Source: SXZD01 sp034680345 | GTDB taxonomy: Bacteria; Pseudomonadota; Gammaproteobacteria; Burkholderiales; Burkholderiaceae_B | Reading direction: 5' to 3' | Length of the DNA: 64,000 nt | Assembly (NCBI GenBank): GCA_034680345.1 | Contig: JAXISZ010000001.1 | Coordinates: 248,001 to 312,000 of the forward strand | Shown here: positions 19,440 to 27,900 of the stretch, in pieces | Layout of the letters: each line of letters opens with the position of its first letter | Position numbering within the stretch: position 1 is the stretch's first letter | The notes under the pieces: generated by a model | Seen by the model: the letters and a program-made list of their open reading frames with translations, nothing else | Databases searched by the model: none | What the model was told of the DNA's origin: nothing | Translations under genes and position numbers: made by a program

Positions 19440-20683
19440 ATCATCGCTTAAAAAATTATCAAGTTGTTTATGCCTTAAAACAACCAATCGATATATACGC
19501 AAAACCTTTAAAAAAGGTACAAGGGATGTACCGCCATGAAGCGATTATAACCGCATACTCAGAAAAAGAAATTGTTAGAGATTTTCTTGAACGTGACGCA
19601 TTCATTCTTGATATAAAACAAATACATAATGTTTTTCCTAAATTGAAAAGAACGTCAAGATCAATAAAGTTACAAATTTTACAATCTATCTCATTTAACA
19701 CTCGAGCAGGTCTCACACCAACTCAAGCTTTCGAGCAAGTCATCAACACGGTTCGGGGAAAAGATCGTATCGCTTTAAATTATGCATTGCGCAGTATCAA
19801 GCAAGGTCGTTCCTTTGTAGACTCAATTGAAATGCTAGACTGGTACGACGAAGGCACGATTGCCATATTAAGAACGGGTGAGAACACCGGACAATTAATG
19901 CAATCTATTAGCTCAGCGGTAACACATTATAGTAAAAATTCAAATTTAATAAAATTAATGTTTGGTGCTGTTATTTGGACAACACTAGATATATTTATGG
20001 CTGTTCAAGCCGTTATTGGAACACGCTTTGGGTTAATTCCACATAGCAAAGAACAGGGAATTAATATAGACAATGAAGAAGCGAAAACCCGTTTTTTTCA
20101 TGCGTTAGAACAAGCTACAACGGTTAATGATATTTTACTAATTGGCACGGGAATCATCATCGTCTTTTTACTAACGATTATATTCGGCATTCTATCTAAA
20201 AATCCAAAACACCGAGAAAAAGCCAACGAAATTTTATACAAAATACCAGCCCTAGGGGACATGTTAAAAAACTCAGCCATGTCAAACACCACTGCTGTCA
20301 TCAGCTCACTATTGAACGGTGGAATTCAAACACTTAACGCACTTAAAATAACACTGCGCTCAACACGTGACAAACAATGCATAGAATATCTAGAGAAAGT
20401 CTCTGACCTTATAAAAAAAGGGGTAATGGTTAGAAACGCATTTTCAATCAACCCAATGAGTATGTCTGAGCGTATTGTGCTGCAATCTAGCAACGATTCT
20501 AATCAGTTAAGTATTGCACTCCAAAACATTTCTAATTTACGTGAAGAACTCGGAAAACAGAATGCGAAACGATTTGCAACAATTGCACTAATAGGCTCAC
20601 TGGCTTATTCTGGAATTGCTGTTGGCTTTAGTCTTTGGGTAACATATATTCAACAAAGCGCCCTAACCGGAGGCCTACAATGA
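19436..20683 (+). CDS. Inner-membrane platform protein (PilR/GspF family)
   Basis: Polytopic protein of 415 residues with two T2SSF-type helical domains (about 80-180 and 270-375). Three membrane segments lie at about 175-200, 236-260 and 385-408. GLTPTQAFEQ and a later GGIQTLNALK mark the equivalent positions of the two repeats, as in GspF/PilC/PilR. It would anchor the assembly ATPase and the growing fibre in the inner membrane. ATGA overlaps on both sides place it firmly in the operon. Confidence 0.85.
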   Translation: MNHRLKNYQVVYALKQPIDIYAKPLKKVQGMYRHEAIITAYSEKEIVRDFLERDAFILDIKQIHNVFPKLKRTSRSIKLQILQSISFNTRAGLTPTQAFEQVINTVRGKDRIALNYALRSIKQGRSFVDSIEMLDWYDEGTIAILRTGENTGQLMQSISSAVTHYSKNSNLIKLMFGAVIWTTLDIFMAVQAVIGTRFGLIPHSKEQGINIDNEEAKTRFFHALEQATTVNDILLIGTGIIIVFLLTIIFGILSKNPKHREKANEILYKIPALGDMLKNSAMSNTTAVISSLLNGGIQTLNALKITLRSTRDKQCIEYLEKVSDLIKKGVMVRNAFSINPMSMSERIVLQSSNDSNQLSIALQNISNLREELGKQNAKRFATIALIGSLAYSGIAVGFSLWVTYIQQSALTGGLQ

Positions 20684-21531
20684 GTCAACATGTAGAAATT
20701 AACGTTTGCTATGAACAAATTCTAGGCGGCTGCACACCGTGTGGGGACAACATGCCGCAAAGATTGGTGACCATGATAGCAGAAGATATTCTTGATACAC
20801 CGAATATAAATACCTTGTTCTGTGTTCACGATGGATACCTATATTATCTTAGCTTACCCAGTCGACTGATAAGCTCATTAAAACAATTCGAAACCCCATT
20901 GGCTAAAGTACTTCCTTCACATCCAGAACACAAAGGCGATGGTGTGTATCGTGTTAATTTATACGGCAGAAGCCACATAGCAATTAAATTTGGAACTAGT
21001 TTAAAAGTGATGTCGAACTCCGAAGAAGTTATTGATGATTATATCGCTAGCAACAATATGAGGGTTTTTGATGTAACAAACTCAAAAGGGGAAATTCTTT
21101 TAAGCATACCATCAATCTATCGAATCAAAGTTGAAGCAATTTCAAAATCAACACAAAAAATAATGTACACACTTATTTTTGTTTTTACATTAATCCTGTC
21201 ATGGTCTGAAATTATTAGATTAAATATTTTTTTTACACCCGAAAAAGAAGAAAAACCTCTTATAGATCAAACCATAAGGCTAGCTAACGAACATAAAAAA
21301 GGAAATCCAGTTAACAAAGACATTGAACGCATGGAATCGATTGCCGCAATAACTATACGTGCTGGTGGCTGGATTGAAGAGTACAGAAAAGAAAGCAACG
21401 GTAGCGAACACTTTTTAGTTATGCTACCAGAATGGGTGAGTCGAGATTATATTGAAGAACTAGGAGCAGGTGTAACCACCGACAAAACCTCAGATGGATT
21501 AATTCAAGCTAGGAAGGGGTCCGTCAAATGA
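20680..21531 (+). CDS. Bitopic inner-membrane pilus-assembly protein, unknown family
   Basis: I do not recognise the family. The start at ATG 20680 overlaps the preceding stop by four bases and follows a GGAGG ribosome site; an upstream in-frame start at 20635 is discarded. The 283-residue protein has a soluble N-terminal domain of about 155 residues with a CxxC pair (GGCTPCG). One membrane helix (about 160-180, YTLIFVFTLILSW) is followed by a C-terminal domain of about 100 residues. The topology, cytoplasmic domain then one helix then periplasmic domain, matches BfpC/GspL-like alignment-complex components, and the position after the platform gene agrees. The function is inferred from topology and context only. 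Confidence 0.5.
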   Translation: MSQHVEINVCYEQILGGCTPCGDNMPQRLVTMIAEDILDTPNINTLFCVHDGYLYYLSLPSRLISSLKQFETPLAKVLPSHPEHKGDGVYRVNLYGRSHIAIKFGTSLKVMSNSEEVIDDYIASNNMRVFDVTNSKGEILLSIPSIYRIKVEAISKSTQKIMYTLIFVFTLILSWSEIIRLNIFFTPEKEEKPLIDQTIRLANEHKKGNPVNKDIERMESIAAITIRAGGWIEEYRKESNGSEHFLVMLPEWVSRDYIEELGAGVTTDKTSDGLIQARKGSVK

Positions 21532-22046
21532 AAACCAATCATAATCAAAACCCTTTTAATCCTATAACTTTTGACAAGCAAGCAAGTGCTGTATTTTTTA
21601 AACACATAGGATTAATTACACCACAACTGATCCTCATCTTCTTCATTATTTTTATGATGACATTAAAATCAGTGGTTAACACCTTCAACGAACGGCAAAA
21701 CAGAGAAGAATTGATGAACAGCGCTCAAATGGTTTCTATGATTGAACAGAATCCAACGCAGCAAGAAATTGATCAAATAATACGTAAAATGAAGTTTAAC
21801 CAACCCAACATTGAAATTAAAACAAACAATGGTGACACAAGCACACTACTGATTATCGCAAAATCAGCCGACCATTTTGTCGAATTTAAACAAACCTTGG
21901 TACTTATCCAAGCATTGATTGCGGACGCACAGTTTAGCACCAGCCAGCTTTGTTTGAACAAATGCCCTGAAGGAGCCACTTATGCAGCTTTAAAAATCAC
22001 CAAACGACAAATTACTATCACAGAGTCTAATCATGAAAACAATTAA
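21528..22046 (+). CDS. Small bitopic membrane protein of the pilus-like locus
   Basis: Unrecognised 172-residue protein. A cytoplasmic N-terminus of about 30 residues is followed by one membrane helix (about 31-50, LILIFFIIFMMTL), a short coil and a periplasmic domain with two cysteines (LCLNKC). In size and topology it resembles GspM/PilO-type alignment-complex subunits, which usually pair with a GspL/PilN-like partner; the preceding gene would be that partner. It is joined to its neighbours by a four-base overlap upstream and a 14-base overlap downstream. The role is inferred. Confidence 0.45.
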   Translation: MKTNHNQNPFNPITFDKQASAVFFKHIGLITPQLILIFFIIFMMTLKSVVNTFNERQNREELMNSAQMVSMIEQNPTQQEIDQIIRKMKFNQPNIEIKTNNGDTSTLLIIAKSADHFVEFKQTLVLIQALIADAQFSTSQLCLNKCPEGATYAALKITKRQITITESNHENN

Positions 22047-22833
22047 AAAAGTCTATGGAATACTTCTTATCACTACGATTTTTTTAAGCGCTTGCGGAGA
22101 AAAAAAACAGAACACAAGCGCTGAAAATGGTAAAAAAAATAATACCGTAGAACAAGTAAAAAGCAACCGTGTATTAGCTATAGTCAATGGCGAATCGATA
22201 TTTGAAAATGATCTTCAACCACTATTACAAGCAGGAATTGATAAGGCAATTGCTCTTGATCGCTACATTAATAGGATTATCACCGCTCAAACTGCTTTAA
22301 AAGATTATGAGAATGAATCAAAATCTGCGCTGAAACAAGCTGAAAGAGATATTCTTAGTAATCTCTATATGCAACAAGAAACTCAAAAATTTGAAAAATT
22401 AATTACAGAAGACGATTTAAAAAAACAGTATGAACAAACTGTTCGTCCTGAAGACTACAGAAAATTTAAAGCAAAATATTATCTAAGCAATGATGCTCAA
22501 GACGCTGGAAATGTTGCTGAACTTGCCGCAAATGGTGACACCAATGTCAAAAAATCTTTCAACGCAATAAAAAACAATGACGACAGCTGGTTACGCGCAC
22601 AAGATTTTCCGTATGGTATTGGTCAAATCATCAAGCAACTTAAGGCTGGTGAATTCAGTAAACCAATAGCGACAAGAAATGGTTTTTTCATAGTTTGGGT
22701 TGAAGAAACAAAAGAAAATTCACCACCTACTTTTGATCGCATTAAAGGAGAATTGAAAAATTTACTAATTGCTCAAAGAATTTCAAGCCAAATTGATCAA
22801 AAAAGAGCAGAAGCAAAAATAGAATTAAAGTAA
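22033..22833 (+). CDS. PpiC/SurA-like lipoprotein in the pilus-like operon
   Basis: Lipoprotein of 266 residues: a lipobox LSAC at about 18-21, then an N-terminal SurA-type segment (VLAIVNGESIFENDL). A helical region follows, then a parvulin-like C-terminal domain with DFPYGIGQ, LKAGEFSKPI and NGFFIVWVEE. This is the EpsD/PrsA-like plan of a membrane-tethered foldase. The family helps extracytoplasmic proteins fold or isomerises prolyl bonds. Its place between assembly genes and pilin genes suggests a dedicated chaperone for the pilins or giant fibre proteins (inference). Whether the catalytic residues are intact was not established. Confidence 0.7.
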   Translation: MKTIKKVYGILLITTIFLSACGEKKQNTSAENGKKNNTVEQVKSNRVLAIVNGESIFENDLQPLLQAGIDKAIALDRYINRIITAQTALKDYENESKSALKQAERDILSNLYMQQETQKFEKLITEDDLKKQYEQTVRPEDYRKFKAKYYLSNDAQDAGNVAELAANGDTNVKKSFNAIKNNDDSWLRAQDFPYGIGQIIKQLKAGEFSKPIATRNGFFIVWVEETKENSPPTFDRIKGELKNLLIAQRISSQIDQKRAEAKIELK

Positions 22834-22862
22834 TTAAAATTTATTGACAAGGGAGTTATAAA

Positions 22863-23558
22863 ATGAAAGACGAAATATCAAAAAAATCAAAGGGGTTTAT
22901 TCAAGGAGTCTTGTTGTTTGGAATTGCACTGATGGCCGTTGTGATTGCTGCATTTGCTTTGTCTGGAAAAGACAGTAAAAAATCCACCAGCAACGAAGCA
23001 GCCAAAGCTGACGCTGCTGCCTTATTGTCACAAGGAACAACATTGGCTTCAGCCATCGAGCGAATGCTATCTGATAGACCGCTTGTTACTTATAATTTTG
23101 GCAAAGACATGTTTTCGGAAAACTTTGGAAGCCCGACAATAGGTTTATATAATACCCAAGACAGTTATGCAGTACCACAAGTTTTACCTGCTACAACGTT
23201 TGCTAACAATACACCAATAAACTACCCTATTATTGGTCAAAATTCTAGGCCCGATCCAACTGCTCCATCTTCAAAAGCTGGTAGCTGGCGTCTTAATTCG
23301 ACAGCAGTAGTGGATGGAAGTACTGCCCATATTATTTACGTAGAAAACATCAAAGACTTAGTTTGCAATCGTATAAACCTGACGCTGTACAATAACAAAT
23401 CGTTTTTAGGTGTTGCTTTATCTAGTAGTAACTTAGAGGGTGAAAATGTGGCAATTAATTCCACAAACGTTTCTAACGGTGGAGGAAGCTATACTGAAGG
23501 ATGCGTTAAAATGTCGGATGCAAAATACTATTATTTTAAAGTAGTCTACCGTCCATAA
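22863..23558 (+). CDS. Prepilin-like protein, candidate major subunit
   Basis: A 231-residue protein with a class III (prepilin peptidase) signal. A short basic leader ends at Gly11, then mature Phe12 begins a hydrophobic helix of about 22 residues (FIQGVLLFGIALMAVVIAAFAL). The mature fifth residue is Val, not the usual Glu. The rest is a polar globular domain with two cysteines (C168 and C214) placed like the D-region disulfide of type IV pilins. It has its own strong ribosome site (GGGAG) and 29- and 34-base gaps on either side, unlike its overlapping neighbours. That suggests higher, separate expression and makes it the best candidate for the main subunit. No prepilin peptidase gene is in the window. 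Confidence 0.7.
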   Translation: MKDEISKKSKGFIQGVLLFGIALMAVVIAAFALSGKDSKKSTSNEAAKADAAALLSQGTTLASAIERMLSDRPLVTYNFGKDMFSENFGSPTIGLYNTQDSYAVPQVLPATTFANNTPINYPIIGQNSRPDPTAPSSKAGSWRLNSTAVVDGSTAHIIYVENIKDLVCNRINLTLYNNKSFLGVALSSSNLEGENVAINSTNVSNGGGSYTEGCVKMSDAKYYYFKVVYRP

Positions 23559-23592
23559 AAAAAATGGTATTTAATTATAGTATAGCTAAGCC

Positions 23593-24309
23593 ATGAAAAG
23601 GCATACCAAACAAATTTTTAAAGGTCACGGTTTTATCGTGGCCTGGGTGCTTTTATTATTGGCTACTATTTCTATAACCAGTTTAACTGCGGCTATTCGT
23701 CAAAATAAAGCAACTCGTGCAGCCCACGAACAAGAAGTGTCAAACACTTTATTTCAGCAAATTCAATTAATAAAATTTAAACTGTCAAACTGCAGAGAAA
23801 TGCTGGATACAAGTGCCACAGATGAACGTTTAGACAGAAGTCTCCCTGGTACTCAATCAATTATCAGGCCGCTGGTTAAAGACATCTGGTGCTCCGCTAA
23901 TGGCACGGACAATGACGCTACAGAAAATAATACCAGTAACAATAATAAGGTACTTTTAAAGACTAAACTTTTTTCAAAAATTGAAGAAGGCCGATTAAAC
24001 CCTCCAGCAGGATTTGGAGATTGGATGTTTCATAATCAAAACAACAATCGAGACCCGTATCCAAACCTTTCAAACCAACATGCCACAATCTACATTCAAT
24101 CGCTAGCAAATAATCAATACGCTGAATCGATATTTAACAGATTAACGCAATATATTTTACCCGAGAATTTTTATAAAATTGAGAATAACAATAATTCACT
24201 AGAGAATTTAAGTCAGCTTAGAAAAAGCCAACCACTCTATGAAGAAATAAAAAAAGCTAACAACAGTGAAACACAATTGCTATATTTTTTTCTGGTATTA
24301 GATCGATGA
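23593..24309 (+). CDS. Minor prepilin-like protein 1
   Basis: A 238-residue protein with a class III-like N-terminus. The leader ends at Gly13, mature Phe14 follows, and the hydrophobic helix IVAWVLLLLATISI continues. Glu5 of the mature chain is absent (Trp). Cys67 and Cys100 flank a region containing LPGTQSI. The next gene product has the same Cys spacing and a PGT motif, so the two are probably paralogous minor pilins. An Asn-rich middle follows. The four-base overlap with the next gene suggests equimolar production. Role as a minor or tip pilin is inferred. Confidence 0.6.
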   Translation: MKRHTKQIFKGHGFIVAWVLLLLATISITSLTAAIRQNKATRAAHEQEVSNTLFQQIQLIKFKLSNCREMLDTSATDERLDRSLPGTQSIIRPLVKDIWCSANGTDNDATENNTSNNNKVLLKTKLFSKIEEGRLNPPAGFGDWMFHNQNNNRDPYPNLSNQHATIYIQSLANNQYAESIFNRLTQYILPENFYKIENNNNSLENLSQLRKSQPLYEEIKKANNSETQLLYFFLVLDR

Positions 24310-24944
24310 AAAATTTTAATTTAAAAAATGGTTTTATCGCTAGCTATATTTTATTTGGCTTAACGTTGTTAGCTATTGTAACTGGCACATTGGTTGCAAT
24401 AAAAAACAACCAACGCAGCAGTGAAGCAAGGCAATCGATAAAAAATACAATTATAGATGAAGCACTAATAATTATACGACAAATAGAAATCTGTAAAACA
24501 GCTTATTCAAGTACAACATACACAAATGATATGACTATAGGTGAACCCTTTAATAACACATATCCAGGAACACCTATTAGTGGATTGGCTGCGGATATTC
24601 AATGCAAAATTACTGAAAGAAACGTATTCAGTGAAGACAATCCAAGATTGGTTAGCCTATGGTCAGGGATTGACAATTCAACTTTATTTACGTTAAGTCC
24701 ACCAGCAAAAAAAGATAACTTTAGCCCATGGTATTACCGAAATAGTAGTCAAACAGATAACAATTTCACTCCAGGTGTTTACATTTTTATTCAAGCTAAT
24801 TCAGATACTACTGCTGCAAATATTCTGTCTTTAGCCAGCCAACACCCAACCATGAAAAACTTATTTGATCTTCAAGTATTACCACAAAATAGTATGACTC
24901 GACTTATTAGCAAAACATTGGTTCAAGAAAGATCGCAACCATGA
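24306..24944 (+). CDS. Minor prepilin-like protein 2
   Basis: A 212-residue protein with the shortest leader of the three: Gly9 is followed by mature Phe10 and the helix FIASYILFGLTLLAIVTGTL. The fifth mature residue is Tyr rather than Glu. Cys63 and Cys100 and the motif YPGTPISGL parallel the preceding protein, which suggests duplication. It overlaps the preceding minor pilin and the first giant fibre gene by four bases each, so it may be the adaptor that carries the giant protein (inference). Confidence 0.6.
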   Translation: MKNFNLKNGFIASYILFGLTLLAIVTGTLVAIKNNQRSSEARQSIKNTIIDEALIIIRQIEICKTAYSSTTYTNDMTIGEPFNNTYPGTPISGLAADIQCKITERNVFSEDNPRLVSLWSGIDNSTLFTLSPPAKKDNFSPWYYRNSSQTDNNFTPGVYIFIQANSDTTAANILSLASQHPTMKNLFDLQVLPQNSMTRLISKTLVQERSQP

Positions 24945-27900
24945 AAAAAACAAGCCAAATTCCCTCAAAAAATTCATTGTGTTCAAACCAATATAAATAT
25001 TTAAAAATATTTGCAATATTTTTTCTAGTGATAATTCAATCAGAAAAATTACATGCTCAAAATAGTTCAGATAGTAAATATGTTTACAAAGAAATTTTGC
25101 AAAGTGTTGTTATTGCAAGAAACACATCTACTGAAATTCAAATGAGAGAAATCGCCCAAAAAATCATTAGTGCTAATTCAAACGAACTATCAGCCAATAA
25201 ATTCGTTGTTCCCTCCGAAGGAGAAACAAGATACAGTCAGCCAAATGGGCTTTACCCTAATTTATTTAGACTTCCAAGAATTGGATCGTTCGATTTTCGT
25301 GATAGTAATCATGTTAGATTTGCATACTGTGCTTTTGATCCAAGAGGGCAAGCAATTAATACTCGCCTCCAAGGACAAGACACTTCTAATGCAGTTGCTT
25401 TTGTTATTATCGCTGCAGGACCCAATGGTCGATTTGACACTATTACAAGTTGCAGCGAACTTAGCAATCATATAACTGATCGTCAAACGATTAACAATTT
25501 CATAGAAAATCAACCCAATAGAACTCTTCGAGATGACCTTTTTTTAATATACACTAACGAGCAATTAACATTTTCAACCAGTACCCCACCAAGCTTTGGA
25601 GCATCTGTCAACGATCTTAATACACTTAGATCATTAAGTAAAGAATCAGGTAGCAGAATTGGTCAAATTCGTTTAGTTACTAAAAACAATCAGTTTTTTC
25701 AGGCGGTTTCAGCCAATAACAATCAGTTTAATTGGGAACCCATGTCTGGTAAATGGTTAGCTAATTCCGAAAAAATATTAAATCAAGATACTATTGAGCT
25801 AAACTTAGCATCTGGTAGTTTGGGTATTGGGTTTAGCGAGAATACTAACCAAGTTCAAGAAACCAACGGAAAAAAAGCCATTTTAAACATTGCCAACCAC
25901 ACCAACTCGAATAAATATTTGTCTGGTATTGCTTTTCAAAATGCAATTAACTCAAATATCGCTTACATAGGTGTTTCGCAGAACAATACTAATTTATTTG
26001 AAATTAGAACAAGTCTAACTGACAACACAAACCCAACACCAATCAATATCTTAAATTTCACACCCGATGGTACTTTAACGATTGGCGATTTAAAAAAATC
26101 AACTACTTTTAATAGCAGTAGCAATACATTTAATAAATCAACCACCCTAAAAGACACTCTTACTGTAGAAGGAGAAAGCACTTTCAAAGACAAAATATAT
26201 GCAATGAAAGGAATCGAAATAACAGGCAACATTTCGTCTGACTCACTAACTGTCAGAGGAGTAAGTACCTTTAATAACAACGTAAGCATCACTCGGGGTG
26301 GTTTAAATGTATCCGGTGGTATTACGGCCGATCGTTTCAATGGTGATGGTGAAAACATCACCAATTTACAAACAAAAAACTTAACGGGGGTAGTTGCCAT
26401 TAGAAATGGCGGCACTGGACTTCCCTATATTCCAGGAAATAATCAAATTTTAATTGGCAACGGCTCAGGTTATAGCCTAAAAACCATAAGCAGCACCCCC
26501 GGTGAAATTGAATTTGACAATACCGACCGATTATCTTTTAAGCTTGCCAATGTCAATAATACACCGGGCACTTATGGTAGCCCTACTCGTATACCCATTA
26601 TTACAGTTGACACAAAAGGACGAATCACAGCAATTAGAGACACAGAAACAACAATACTACCCCTAAACCTCTATATAACAGGAGAGCAAGCAAGTGACCG
26701 TAGAAATTTAACGCAAGTACAATTTGTGAGCAACCAAGACATGAGGTTACATCTAGACTTTAACCAATTTCCATTTCTTTCATCTTTAAATCAAGATGTT
26801 GGACGTGACTCAAGCCCTCAATTTAGCACAATTACAGCCAACCAGGTCAATGCTTACTTAAATGGTACTGCAGCCTTTGCCAACAAACTCAACAAGTGCT
26901 TGAGTATCACACTCAATTACCAAAGACCCGACAACGGTCAATTGATTCCAGAAACACAACGTCAATGCTTTAACAATAACGACCCCCAAGCCTCTTTTAA
27001 TTTTACAGTTCCACACCCAATAGAGGTTACAGTTTCTGGGGGTAATGGTGGTGACGCATCTAGCAGGGGGGATGGCGGGCGAGGTGGAGATGCATCGCTA
27101 AATTTAACATACAATTTTTATACCACTTCCGCAACGTCTCCCAACCCATCTCTTCCTAATTCAACAATCACATTACAAAGTCAATTATTTGCAAATGATG
27201 TCACTTTTTCAGTTGATGGGATCTCAAAAACAATTAACATTCCGGCGTCACCAGCTTATCAAAGAGCATCACAATTAGACCAAAACTTAAGAACAAGCGA
27301 TACAGTCACCTTTGATGGACTAATAATTAAAGACAGCAATAATCTTTTTTTAAGTCCAGATGGCACTGTAAAATCTAAAACATTAGTGGTTACAGAACAG
27401 GCAACAATTAAAAATCAACTAATAATGCAAACTCCTGGATCAGCAGGTGACGGAACAATCTCCATTTCAGGGGCTGACGCACGCATCAGTATTGGAAACA
27501 ATAGAACGGGGCAAGCCCTTTCAAATCCAATTATAGTGCTTGATGGTCCTAGAGGAACAATCAACACGCCATTTTTAACCGCCAGTGAATTGATTCACAC
27601 CCCTAAAACCCTTACTGTAGGTTCTGGCAATAACTTGATTACGCTCACCGCGGCAGACGGCACAATTAACACACCAAATCTAATTGCAAGAAACCAAATT
27701 GTAACCCCACTGTTGTTTGCTTCAAATCAAATTCGTATAGGACCTGATAATAATAGACCTAATATTACACTCGATGGCGCGACCGGAACAATTACAACAC
27801 AGAACATTGTTGTCACTGGTAACTCTAATTTTAACCAACTAACCGTTGGCAGTGGAGCAAATCAAATCACTTTTAACGGGATGGATGGTAGCGCCAATTT

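Noticed and set aside
22844..22862. TTGACA (22844-22849) as a -35 element for the prepilin gene
   Set aside because: The matching -10 position would fall inside the coding start; the only TATAAA nearby (22857-22862) is far too close.
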